From NCBI GenBank assembly GCA_040882055.1, contig JBBECA010000051.1, positions 47,870-111,869 on the forward strand: 64,000 bases of DNA, written 5' to 3'. The position numbers were made by a program, and so were the translations under genes. Source of the stretch: Nitriliruptor sp040882055 (GTDB taxonomy: Bacteria > Actinomycetota > Nitriliruptoria > Nitriliruptorales > Nitriliruptoraceae). Shown one piece after another: positions 52,803 through 61,168 of this stretch (within the stretch, counting starts at the first letter, position 1; each line of letters begins with the position of its first letter). The notes below the pieces were generated by a model. The model was not told the DNA's origin. It was given only the letters and a program-made list of their open reading frames with translations, and did not search any database.

Positions 52803-53698
52803 ATCAGCCCCCGGTGGTAGCCCTTGAACTCGTCCCACCCGTCCACGGGCACCTGGTTGCCCGGGGAGAAGTTGGACAGATCCCACCCGATCGGGCGCCG
52901 CGAGACGGTCCCGGTCGTGCGATCGAAGGCGTGGAACTCGCTGTAGCTCGCGAAGGCCGTGAAGGTCGGCAGCGCGCTGCCGAGCAGCCGCAGCAGGCCG
53001 GACACCGACCGCTTCGCCGGTTCGGACAGGTCGGCGTCGGCGATCGCCGCCGTCCCGGCAGCGTCCTCCTCGAGGCGGCGGAACGCCTCGGTCTTGGCCT
53101 CGTGGGAGAGGTTGGCGAACGGCGCGGCCGGGAAGGGCCCCGCCACCGAGGCGGGTTCCACCGACACGGCCAGCAGGTTCAGCAGCGTCGCCACGACCAG
53201 GGCGAGCGGGACCGCCTCGTCGTTGGCCAGGACGGTGGCGAGTCCGTCGTCGAGCGCCTCGGCGAGCGGGTCCGGCACGGTCGGGAGCGCCGGCACGGGC
53301 AGCTCGGTCGAACCGGTGCGCAGCGCCTGGAGCACCGGGCGGAGCAGGTCATCGGGGAACGGCAGCAGACCGTCGAGCCCCTCGAGCAGGAACTCGTCGG
53401 CTCGGGCGTCGATCGCGCCCGGCGTCGGGCTGACCTGCCCCTGCGCCCGCGAGTAGGGATCATCGCCCGGCACGACCCACACCACGAAGCCGCGGATCGT
53501 GTCCCGGGCCAGCAGCCCGAGCGCCTCGGTCACCGGTGACGACGCCGCACCCGCCGGCAGCTCACCACCCGGCGTCGCCAGCCAACGGGCCACGCCCTCC
53601 ACCGGACCCGCTGCCGTCAGCACGACCGACCCCGCTCCGAGCACGCCGAGGTGGGCGAGGAAGCGGCGGCGTGACGGTCGGGGGACCCGAGGTGGCAT
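52799..53698 (-). CDS. Tat-exported gluconate-2-dehydrogenase-subunit-3-like protein
   Basis: 299 residues. It begins with a twin-arginine signal (SRRRFLAHLGVLGAGS). The helical body ends with a conserved IGWDLSNFSPGNQVPVDGW-like motif typical of the small subunit (subunit 3 / DUF5987) of GMC dehydrogenases. It should guide the folded GMC enzyme through the Tat system, as the GMC protein has no signal of its own. The ATG at 53698 has no ribosome site and lies 7 bases after TACGGT, so it is probably leaderless. No cytochrome c subunit is nearby. Confidence 0.82.
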   Translation of the reverse strand: MPPRVPRPSRRRFLAHLGVLGAGSVVLTAAGPVEGVARWLATPGGELPAGAASSPVTEALGLLARDTIRGFVVWVVPGDDPYSRAQGQVSPTPGAIDARADEFLLEGLDGLLPFPDDLLRPVLQALRTGSTELPVPALPTVPDPLAEALDDGLATVLANDEAVPLALVVATLLNLLAVSVEPASVAGPFPAAPFANLSHEAKTEAFRRLEEDAAGTAAIADADLSEPAKRSVSGLLRLLGSALPTFTAFASYSEFHAFDRTTGTVSRRPIGWDLSNFSPGNQVPVDGWDEFKGYHRGLM

Positions 53699-53705
53699 GG
53701 CGCGG

Positions 53706-53711
53706 ACCGTA
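53706..53711 (-). promoter_or_regulatory. -10 box (TACGGT) of a leaderless Tat/GMC operon
   Basis: TACGGT on the minus strand is followed by CCGCGCC (7 bases) and the ATG at 53698. No -35 match is visible. Confidence 0.45.
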
Positions 53712-53836
53712 GGCCGGAGGCGTCCACCCGGCCGTCATCGCGCGTTCCTACGGGCTGACGCGCGGTGAACGAGCGCACGTCACGTCCGCAGGGTCACGGC
53801 GGCGCGCCGGAGCCCTCCTCGCGGTCACTTCCCGGG

Positions 53837-54862
53837 TCACGGCTCGACGCGACCGCCACCCGGTGCGAGCTCGTCGACCGGGGGCGCGGCGGCCGGCGCT
53901 CCGGGAGCCGTCGGTGCCCCGTGCAACGACTGGGCGCACGCGACCCCGGCCACGGTGCCCTCGCCGAGGGCGACGTTGACCAGCTGCATCCCGGGCGTGA
54001 CGTCCCCCGCAGCGAAGACGCCCGGGACCGTGGTCCGCTGCTCGTGGTCGACCGCGATGACACCCTCGTCGGTGAGCTCGCAACCGAGGGCGGTGGCGAG
54101 CTCGACCGTCGCGTCGTGGCCGATGGAGAAGAACACCATGGCGGCGTCGACCTCCCGCCCGCTGGCGCAGCGCACCGCCCGGAGCGCACCCCGCGTCCCG
54201 AGCAGTGCCTCGGCGCGATCGTCGACCAGCTCGATGCCGAGCTCGCCGAGCCGCCCGAGCTGGTCGGCGTCGATGTCGGGCTGAGCGCCGTGGGAGATGA
54301 TCGCGACCTGGCTGGCCCAGTCGAGCAGCTCGGTCGCGAACGCCGGGACGTGCGCCCCCCAGCCGAGCACGGCCACCGGCCGGTCGCGCGTCTCGTAGCC
54401 CTCGCAGGTCGGGCAGTGCTGCAGCCCGGCGCCGTAGTGCTCCTCGAGGCCGTCGATGGCGGGGAAGCGATCCCTGACGCCGGTCGCGAGCACGATGCGG
54501 CTGGCGATCACCGGACGGCCGTCGACCTCCGCCCGGAAGCGGTCCCCGTCGGCCACGACCGCCGTGACGGTGCCGTCCCGTACCTCGACGTGCGGGTAGC
54601 CAGCCAGATCGGCCAGCGCTTCCTCACGGAAGCGGGTCGGCGTCACCGGATCGCGTCCGAGCAGGCCGTGGATCGCCTCGGTCGCGCGGTTGCGGTGGCG
54701 GCCGGCATCGACCACCAGGGTGCGTCGCCGGTGCCGGCCGAGCCAGGTCGCCGCCGCCAGGCCCGCCGGTCCCCCGCCGACGACCAGCACGTCCACCTCC
54801 GGCGGGGCCGGACGCTCCGACGCGCCGAGGTCACCGGGTGGGGGGAGAGGTCCTGACGGCAC
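53837..54862 (-). CDS. thioredoxin-reductase-like FAD/NAD(P)-dependent oxidoreductase
   Basis: 341 residues. Motifs are DVLVVGGGPAGLAAA (FAD), CPTCEGYE (redox CxxC plus following Glu), VLGWGAHVP (second nucleotide site, with Trp/Ala in place of the usual GGG) and GVFAAGDVTPG. The altered second site suggests weak or different NAD(P)H binding. Family includes TrxB and dithiol oxidases. GTG start, with GGAG upstream. No thioredoxin gene is adjacent. Confidence 0.85.
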   Translation of the reverse strand: MPSGPLPPPGDLGASERPAPPEVDVLVVGGGPAGLAAATWLGRHRRRTLVVDAGRHRNRATEAIHGLLGRDPVTPTRFREEALADLAGYPHVEVRDGTVTAVVADGDRFRAEVDGRPVIASRIVLATGVRDRFPAIDGLEEHYGAGLQHCPTCEGYETRDRPVAVLGWGAHVPAFATELLDWASQVAIISHGAQPDIDADQLGRLGELGIELVDDRAEALLGTRGALRAVRCASGREVDAAMVFFSIGHDATVELATALGCELTDEGVIAVDHEQRTTVPGVFAAGDVTPGMQLVNVALGEGTVAGVACAQSLHGAPTAPGAPAAAPPVDELAPGGGRVEP

Positions 54863-54968
54863 GCGAAGCTCCGGTCGGCGGGCGGGTCGCTCGGGTGCAC
54901 GAGCCTCGTGCCTCGAGCATCACCCCGCTGACGTTGCCACGAGCGACCGGCCCCCGCCGTCCGCGCGC

Positions 54969-55394
54969 CTACGGTGCCGGTTCGGGGTCCTTGCCGGCAG
55001 CGTCGTCGTGGCACAGCACGACGATGCCGGTCGTCGGATCGGTGACGCAGCCGTCCTCGTCGGCCTGGAGCTCGGGCTCCTCCGGCTCGGGCGCGGGCGC
55101 CGGAGCGGGTTCCTGGCTCGGCGTGGTACCGGGTGCCGGCGTCGGGGTTGGCGTCGGCGTCGGTGTGGGGGTCGGCACGGGGGCCGGATCGGGCGCGTCC
55201 AGCTCCGCGCTCGGGGCCACGTCGGCGGTGTCCGTCCCGGCTGGGCTCACCTCGAGCTGGACCGGCTCCGCGCTACCGCAGGCCTGCAGGACGAGCGCGA
55301 GCACCGCGATCAGCGCCGTCGTCCGGCCGGCACGCTGCCGGACGGAGGATCGGATCGTGGTGCGGGTCCGGCGGCAGGGGACGGTGACGGCCAC
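54969..55394 (-). CDS. small lipoprotein with Thr-Pro repeat linker, unknown function
   Basis: 141 residues. An Arg-rich start and hydrophobic segment end at a lipobox (LQAC). The rest is low complexity: a run of Thr-Pro dipeptides encoded by a short DNA repeat (about 55141-55180), then Pro/Ala/Glu, and a C-terminal GCVTDPTTGIVVLC that could form a disulfide loop. GTG start, with GAGGAGG 5 bases upstream. No family recognised. It lies 47 bases after the SLH amidase gene. Confidence 0.65.
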   Translation of the reverse strand: MAVTVPCRRTRTTIRSSVRQRAGRTTALIAVLALVLQACGSAEPVQLEVSPAGTDTADVAPSAELDAPDPAPVPTPTPTPTPTPTPAPGTTPSQEPAPAPAPEPEEPELQADEDGCVTDPTTGIVVLCHDDAAGKDPEPAP

Positions 55395-55441
55395 GGCGGC
55401 CTCCTCGGGGTGGGCGGGTCGGTCGGGCATCGGTCGGTGCG

Positions 55442-57157
55442 TCATCGGTCGAGCGCGCGGACGAGCAAGGTGGCCATGGCCGCGCGGGTGACCGGGTCCT
55501 GAGGGCGGAACGTGCCGTCGCCGTAGCCGGAGATGACCTCGGCCTCGACGAGGCCGCCGATGGCGCCCGCGTGGGTGGACCAGCGGCTGACGTCGCTGAA
55601 GCCCTCGCGGGCCTGCGGGATCGAGAACGCCGCCGAGATCAGGCTGGCGGCCTGTGCGCGGGTCACGACATCGTGCGGGCAGTAACGGGTCGGGCTGCAG
55701 CCCGCGGTGATCCCGGACGCGGCGAGCGCGGCGATCGAGGCGGTGTGGACCCCGGAGACGTCCTCGAAGGTCGAGGTGGTCGCCGCCGGTGGGAGGTTCA
55801 CCGCTTTGACCAGGAAGGTGGCGAGCTGGCCGCGCGTGACCCCCGTGTTCGGGCAGAACTTCGTCGCGGTGCACCCGCTGGTCAGGGCTCGCTCCGCCGC
55901 CGACTCGATCGTGGCGTAGTGGGTGTCGCGCCGGAGGACGTCGACGAACCGGGTCGGCGGTTCCTTCGGCGCGGCCGGCTCAGGCGCCGGCGCGGTCCCG
56001 GACCCGACCAGCGAGGCGATGCGGGAGCGCAGGGCGCCCATCTTGGCGTACAGGTACCTGCCCGGGCAGGCGGTCGAACCGATGTTGCGGTGGGCGGTGA
56101 GGGTGTTGATCGTCTTGCCGTGGGCCGACATGGTCCGCGTGGCGGACGCATCGATGCCGTGCAGGTCGTACTTCCACGCCGTCACCCGAGCGACGGACTC
56201 GAGCGCGACCGCCGGGACGTCGACCGTGTCGTAGTTGCCCATGATCGAGACGCCGAACGAACCGGTGTTGAACCCCTTGGCGTGAGCCCCGATGGCGCCG
56301 CGGTGGAGGCCGCCCGCGCGGCCCTCGTAGATGCGGCCGTACTTGTCGACGAGGGCGTTGTAACCGATGTCACCCCAGCCGAGCGTCCGCGCGTGGTAGC
56401 TGTAGATGCCGCGCACGACCCCGGGCGACTCGGCCTTCGAGTAGTTGTTGGACCCAGCGGTGTGGTGCAGCACGGCGAAGGTCGGGGTCCGGTACGAGGT
56501 GGACCACGTCCGCCACGACTCGTTGGCACCCCAGCCGGCGCGCGAGGTGATCGTCGGGCGACCGACGGCCGCCTCGGCCGGTGCCACCACCGGGCGCGGG
56601 GTGAGGTGACGGATAGTGCGCGAGATCACACCCTCGTTGTCGCCCAGGGTGTCGATCAGCTCGGCCTCGAGGGCCGCGACCGCATCCTCGGTATCCACGC
56701 CGTGACCGGCATCGAGGGCGACCTGGAAGGCGTCGGAGGGACCGACCCACGCCGGCTCGGAGAGCGCCGCGTGCGGCGGGACCTCGTTCGGGGAGCCGGC
56801 GTCCGGACCGTCGAGCTCGGGCGAGACCCGCTCGACGGTGAACCACTCCCCCCACGCACCCTCGGTGGAACGGGTGCGTAGCTCGATCTGGTCGACCCCG
56901 TCCGGCAACCGGAAACCGATCGTCGAGAAGATGACGTCGGTCTCGGTCGCGTCGGTCGCAGCGGGCTCATCGACGCGGGTGAGACCAGCCGCGTCGACGA
57001 CCGCGGCCGCGTCGGCGGCCACCTCGAGCCCGTCCACAGATGCGGTGACGGTCTCCGGTGGCGCGACCTCGGTGGCGAAGGCGGGCGCGACGGGGACCAC
57101 CGTGAGGGCGGTCAGTGCCGTGATGAGGAACAGAGCAGAGCGGCGGTGGGTGCGCAA
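55442..57157 (-). CDS. secreted N-acetylmuramoyl-L-alanine amidase (PGRP-type) with three SLH-type repeats
   Basis: 571 residues. A signal peptide precedes a beta-rich region (about 30-200), then an amidase_2/PGRP domain (about 215-395) with zinc ligands in VLHHTAG, TAHRNIG and STACPG. Three SLH-like repeats follow (about 410-571), two with Cys pairs (SGCTATKFCP; AGCSPTRYCP). It should cut the amide bond of peptidoglycan at the wall. I chose the TTG at 57157, with GGGGA 4 bases upstream, because it places a normal signal peptide at the start; longer reading adds Pro-rich sequence. Confidence 0.88.
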   Translation of the reverse strand: MRTHRRSALFLITALTALTVVPVAPAFATEVAPPETVTASVDGLEVAADAAAVVDAAGLTRVDEPAATDATETDVIFSTIGFRLPDGVDQIELRTRSTEGAWGEWFTVERVSPELDGPDAGSPNEVPPHAALSEPAWVGPSDAFQVALDAGHGVDTEDAVAALEAELIDTLGDNEGVISRTIRHLTPRPVVAPAEAAVGRPTITSRAGWGANESWRTWSTSYRTPTFAVLHHTAGSNNYSKAESPGVVRGIYSYHARTLGWGDIGYNALVDKYGRIYEGRAGGLHRGAIGAHAKGFNTGSFGVSIMGNYDTVDVPAVALESVARVTAWKYDLHGIDASATRTMSAHGKTINTLTAHRNIGSTACPGRYLYAKMGALRSRIASLVGSGTAPAPEPAAPKEPPTRFVDVLRRDTHYATIESAAERALTSGCTATKFCPNTGVTRGQLATFLVKAVNLPPAATTSTFEDVSGVHTASIAALAASGITAGCSPTRYCPHDVVTRAQAASLISAAFSIPQAREGFSDVSRWSTHAGAIGGLVEAEVISGYGDGTFRPQDPVTRAAMATLLVRALDR

Positions 57158-57325
57158 CGGGTCCCCGTACGTCGGTGTGCAGGCTGGGTGCGGCCGGGGC
57201 CGTTCGACCGGGCCGCCCGCACCACGTCGGCCACCAGCGACTCGCGCTCCAGCGGTCGGTCGATGTCCGCGCACCGGGAACTCCCGCACGAGACCCGGGA
57301 CCCGCCCCGGTCATCAGCGGGTCCG

Positions 57326-57367
57326 CGCGTCGGCCTGGCCGCGTCGGCCTGACCGCGTCGGCCTGAC
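57326..57367. repeat. three tandem 14-bp repeats
   Basis: CGCGTCGGCCTGRC occurs at 57326-57339, 57340-57353 and 57354-57367, with one difference. The array ends 4 bases before the dprA stop and fills part of the 214-base gap before the amidase gene. No hairpin is obvious in it. The rest of the gap holds no gene. Confidence 0.8.
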
Positions 57368-57371
57368 CGCT

Positions 57372-58541
57372 TCAGCGGGGAGCGCGCCGGAGTCGGACAC
57401 CCGACGCGTCGTCGGCGGTCTCGCCAGCGACCCGGGCACGGGTCAGTGCGCCGAGCAAGGCCGGGGCGGCACGCCCGGTGCGGTCAGCGAGCTCGTCGAT
57501 CGGGACGGGCCGTGGCCACGCAGCAGCGAGCTCGGCGTGGACGTCCCTCGGGAGGACGGTCACACCGCTCGGCCCGTCCTGAGCGTCCGGGTCCAGCTCG
57601 TCGGGTCGGCGGGGCCCGTCCACCGCCGGGGGTGCACCGAGCACCTCGAGCAGATCGGCCGGCGACGTGCAGGGGCCGGCGCCATCCGCCAGCAGCCGGT
57701 GCGGCGCCACCGAGCCCGGGGCGCGGACATCGCCGGGGACGGCCAGCACCGTGGTCCCGCGCTCAGCGGCCTCCGTGGCGGTCACGAGCGCGCCGGAGCG
57801 CGCACCACCTTCGACCACCACGACCACGTCAGCGAGTGCGGCGACGATGCGGTTCCGGGCGCGCACGTTGTAGGGAGAAGCGGGTGCGTGCGGCAGCTGT
57901 TCGGAGATCAGCGACCCACCGTGGTCGAGGATCCGCTCGAACAACCCGCCCGGGCCCGCGTGGGGACGCGGGTAGCGCACCGCGTGACCGCAGCCGAGCA
58001 CGACGGTCGTGCCACCCGGCGCCTCGAGGGCCGCGAGGTGGGCCGCCGCGTCGATCCCGACGGCGCCACCCGACAGCACCCGCGCGCCGGCGTCGGCCAC
58101 GGCGCTCGCCAGCCACGCGGCGACGCCCGTCCCGTACCCCGTCGCGCGACGGGCGCCGACGATGGCGACCGTAGGTCCGGTCGTCGGTGGCTGGCCCCGC
58201 CAGGCCAGCAGCGGTGGCGCATCGAGGTGCGGCCAACCCGCGCGCAGCCGGTCCGGGTAGGCGCTGTCCCCGATGGTCGCCACGCGGACCCCGAGCCCGA
58301 GCCAGACCTCGACGAGCGCGGCGATCACCGGTGCGATGTGGGCCTCGGGCGGCCGCACCACCGCATCGATCCCCGCAGCGACCGCCTCCATCCCCCCACC
58401 GTCCGTGGTGGGGACGGCTCGCCGTAGCCCCGCGATCGAACGGGCTGGGTCGACCAGCCACGCCAGCACCCCGGCGAGCCGGCGAGGATCCACCGTCGGT
58501 CCGGCCAAGCGCGCCAGCGGATCCTCGAGCGAGGCGCTCAC
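57372..58541 (-). CDS. dprA: DNA-processing protein DprA
   Basis: 389 residues. It loads RecA on incoming single-stranded DNA during transformation. The Rossmann-like core has TVAIVGARRATGYG, LSGGAVGIDAAAH and SEQLPHAPASPYNVRARNRI, then VVEGGARSGALVTA. An N-terminal SAM-like and a C-terminal winged-helix-like domain flank it. The GTG at 58541 overlaps the comM stop as GTGA. Confidence 0.95.
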   Translation of the reverse strand: MSASLEDPLARLAGPTVDPRRLAGVLAWLVDPARSIAGLRRAVPTTDGGGMEAVAAGIDAVVRPPEAHIAPVIAALVEVWLGLGVRVATIGDSAYPDRLRAGWPHLDAPPLLAWRGQPPTTGPTVAIVGARRATGYGTGVAAWLASAVADAGARVLSGGAVGIDAAAHLAALEAPGGTTVVLGCGHAVRYPRPHAGPGGLFERILDHGGSLISEQLPHAPASPYNVRARNRIVAALADVVVVVEGGARSGALVTATEAAERGTTVLAVPGDVRAPGSVAPHRLLADGAGPCTSPADLLEVLGAPPAVDGPRRPDELDPDAQDGPSGVTVLPRDVHAELAAAWPRPVPIDELADRTGRAAPALLGALTRARVAGETADDASGVRLRRAPR

Positions 58542-60058
58542 GGGACCGCCACCACGTCCGGCAACCGGTAGGCGACGGCCTCGTCCACGTGCTCGGTACG
58601 CACCACCTCGCTGTCGTCGAGGTCGGCCACGGTCCGCGCGACCCGCAGGCACCGGTCGAACCCGCGAGCGGACAGGCCGAGGTGGTCGATCGCGGAGGCG
58701 AGGGCCCGGAGAGCCGGGGCCACGACGGTGGCGCGCACCGGCTCGGACGGCACGTCCCGGGTGAGTCGGCCGGGACCCCAGCGGTCGGCAGCCCGGGCGC
58801 GAGCGTTCCGGACCCGGGCCGCGACCGTCGCGGTGTCCTCGCCATCGGCCGGACCGACGAGGCGGTCGCGGTCGACCGGCCGTAGCTCGACCTGCACGTC
58901 GAGCCGGTCGAGCAGCGGTCCCGACAGCCGTGCGCGGTAGCGCTCGATGCGGTCCGGTCGGCAGGTGCAGGACCGCGTCGGGCTGCCGAGGTGCCCGCAG
59001 GGGCAGGGGTTGGTGGCCGCTACGAGCAGCACCGATGCCGGGTACCGGACGGTGGCGCGGGACCGGGTGATGACCACCTCGCCGCGTTCGAGCGGTTGCC
59101 GCAACGCATCGAGGACCCACCTCGGCGTCTCGAGCAACTCGTCGAGCAACAGCACCCCGTGGTTGGCGAGCGCCAGCTCACCCGGCCTCGGGATGCCCGT
59201 GCCACCCCCGATCAGGCCCGCGGCGGACACGGTGTGGTGCGGTTCGCGCATCGGTGGCGTCAGCGACAGCGGCTCATCGGGGCGACGCTCCCCCGCGAGC
59301 GAGTGGACGGCCGCCACCTCGAGCGCCTGATCGACCTCCAGCTCGGGGAGCAGGCCGTGGAGACGGCGCGCCAGCATCGTCTTGCCGCACCCAGGAGGCC
59401 CGGCGAGCAGCAGGTGGTGACCCCCGGCTGCGGCGAGTTCGACCGCACGCCGCGCCACCGCTTGTCCACGGACGTCACGCAGGTCGTCGACGACGATGGT
59501 CTCGACAGGTGGGACCGCGACGCTGCGTCGCGCGGGTGCCTGCTCGAGCAGGACGGCCACCACCTCGGCGAGGTCGCTGACCGGCACCACCCGCAGGCCC
59601 TCCACCAGGGCGGCTTCCGGCCCGGCCGCGTCCGGGACGAGCAGCGTCCGGGCGCCGTGCTGGCGCGCACCCGCGGCGGCAGGGAGCACCCCGGGGACGG
59701 CGCGCACGGTCCCGTCGAGACCGACCTCGCCGACGGCCCAGAGCCCGTCGAGCGCCTCGTCCGGGATCTGGCCGGACGCAGCGAGCACCGCACAGGCGAT
59801 CGCCAGGTCGAACCCGGTGCCCACCTTCGGGAGGTCCGCCGGGGCGAGGTTCACCACGAGCTTGTCCTTGGGCCACGACGCGCCGCTGCGGACGGCGCCG
59901 GTACGGACGCGGTCCGCGGCCTCGCGCACCGCGCTGTCGGGCAGCCCGATCAGGCGGGTCGTCGGCAGGCCCTGGGTACAGACCGCTTCCACGCGGACGG
60001 GCCGCGGGTCGAGCCCGACGAGCGCGACCGCGTGCACGGTGGCGACCGGTCGGCTCAT
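58538..60058 (-). CDS. comM: ComM/YifB-family Mg-chelatase-like AAA ATPase
   Basis: 506 residues. ComM is a branch-migration helicase used in transformation. The N-terminal Lon-like substrate domain (about 1-170) is followed by AAA with Walker A AGPPGCGKTM and HGVLLLDELLE (Walker B), then NPCPCGHLGSPTRSCTC with zinc-type cysteines. ATG start with no clear ribosome site. Order yraN-comM-dprA is standard. Confidence 0.95.
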   Translation of the reverse strand: MSRPVATVHAVALVGLDPRPVRVEAVCTQGLPTTRLIGLPDSAVREAADRVRTGAVRSGASWPKDKLVVNLAPADLPKVGTGFDLAIACAVLAASGQIPDEALDGLWAVGEVGLDGTVRAVPGVLPAAAGARQHGARTLLVPDAAGPEAALVEGLRVVPVSDLAEVVAVLLEQAPARRSVAVPPVETIVVDDLRDVRGQAVARRAVELAAAGGHHLLLAGPPGCGKTMLARRLHGLLPELEVDQALEVAAVHSLAGERRPDEPLSLTPPMREPHHTVSAAGLIGGGTGIPRPGELALANHGVLLLDELLETPRWVLDALRQPLERGEVVITRSRATVRYPASVLLVAATNPCPCGHLGSPTRSCTCRPDRIERYRARLSGPLLDRLDVQVELRPVDRDRLVGPADGEDTATVAARVRNARARAADRWGPGRLTRDVPSEPVRATVVAPALRALASAIDHLGLSARGFDRCLRVARTVADLDDSEVVRTEHVDEAVAYRLPDVVAVP

Positions 60059-60113
60059 CGCTGCTGGTCCCGGGACGCCCCAGGTACCCGGCCGACGGCG
60101 GCGCGCCCGGCCC

Positions 60114-60542
60114 TCACAGCGCCGCCAACACGTGGGTGAGGACCGGGTCGCTGCCGAGGTCGACGGCGACCACGTCGAGCCGGACCCGGGGGTAGGGCAG
60201 ACGTGCCTCGCGGAGGAACGCTGCCGTCAGCGCTCGGATCCGCGCTGCCTTCCGGGGGCCGATGGCCGCCAGTGCGCCGCCGAACCGTGCCGCGTCTCGG
60301 CGGGTCTTGACCTCGCAGACCACGACGCAGCCATCGCCCGGATCGACGGCGACCAGGTCGAGTTCGCCCCGGAGCTCACCGGCGGTCAGGCGCCAGTTGC
60401 GGGCCACGAGGTGGCAACCGTCGGCGGCGAGGTGGCGAGCGGCGAGCTCCTCGCCGAACGGCCCCGGCGCGGTCCCCACGTGGGCGGCGCTGGCGAGCTC
60501 GGCGGGGTCGAGGGGCAGACGGTGTGCGGTCGAGGTATCCAT
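60114..60542 (-). CDS. yraN: UPF0102 (YraN) endonuclease-like protein
   Basis: 142 residues. The PD-(D/E)xK-like core is GEELAARHLAADGCHLV, GELDLVAVD and VVVCEVKTRRD (the ExK part). Function is not established; the family is conserved near comM. The ATG at 60542 lacks a ribosome site and lies 7 bases after TAGCGT, so it is probably leaderless. Confidence 0.9.
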   Translation of the reverse strand: MDTSTAHRLPLDPAELASAAHVGTAPGPFGEELAARHLAADGCHLVARNWRLTAGELRGELDLVAVDPGDGCVVVCEVKTRRDAARFGGALAAIGPRKAARIRALTAAFLREARLPYPRVRLDVVAVDLGSDPVLTHVLAAL

Positions 60543-60549
60543 GCGCTGG

Positions 60550-60555
60550 ACGCTA
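60550..60555 (-). promoter_or_regulatory. -10 box (TAGCGT) of a leaderless yraN
   Basis: TAGCGT on the minus strand is followed by CCAGCGC (7 bases) and the ATG at 60542. No -35 match is visible. Confidence 0.45.
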
Positions 60556-60632
60556 CGAGCGTGCGATCAGGACGCCCGATCCGGTCGCGACAGGCCTGTG
60601 GACGGCCCGGTCAGGTCGAGGCCAGCGACCGG

Positions 60633-60755
60633 TCAGATGACCCCGAAACCCCACAGCAGGCCGGCACCGAGGACCACCACGGCCACCACCAACAGCCAGA
60701 TGTCGTTGCGCTTGTCGTCGCGGTACCGCCGCGTCGCGTTGAAGCCCACGGTCAT
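60633..60755 (-). CDS. 40-residue membrane peptide
   Basis: 40 residues: a basic, polar N-terminus (FNATRRYRDDKRNDI) and one transmembrane helix (WLLVVAVVVLGAGLLWGF). The ATG overlaps the DUF2469 stop as ATGA and a GGAG lies just upstream, which supports translation. No family recognised. It is easy to miss because of its size. Confidence 0.65.
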   Translation of the reverse strand: MTVGFNATRRYRDDKRNDIWLLVVAVVVLGAGLLWGFGVI

Positions 60756-61066
60756 CGCTCCAGGAAGTCGGGCAGCTCGGCGTCGTCGTGGGTGAGCTCC
60801 TCGACGTTGACGTCACGGAAGGTCAGCACCCGCACGTCCTTGAGGAAGCGCGCCGGGCGGTACATGTCCCACACCCACGCGTCCTTGAGCTGCAGCTCGA
60901 ACCAGAGGTCCTCGCCCCCGTGCGGCGTGATCTCGACCTCGTTGCAGAGGTAGAAGCGGCGCTCGGTCTCGACCACGAACCGGTAGAGCCGGACCACGTC
61001 ACGGTACTCGCGGTAGAGCGAGAGCTCGAGGTCGGTCTCGTAGGCGTCGAGCTCGTCGGGGTTCAC
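60752..61066 (-). CDS. DUF2469 protein
   Basis: 104 residues. The sequence SLYREYRDVVRLYRFVVETE, NEVEI and WDMYRPARFL matches DUF2469, a small conserved actinobacterial protein of unknown function found beside rnhB. GTG start, with AGGG upstream. It overlaps the 40-residue membrane peptide gene. Confidence 0.9.
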   Translation of the reverse strand: MNPDELDAYETDLELSLYREYRDVVRLYRFVVETERRFYLCNEVEITPHGGEDLWFELQLKDAWVWDMYRPARFLKDVRVLTFRDVNVEELTHDDAELPDFLER

Positions 61067-61168
61067 GCGGCGCAGCCCTGTCGGGGGGGACGTGGGACAG
61101 CGGGAGTCGGCGCCCGCACGGGAGCTCGAGGGTAGCGCTCACCGCGCCGGCTCCCCGGGAGCGCGTCG

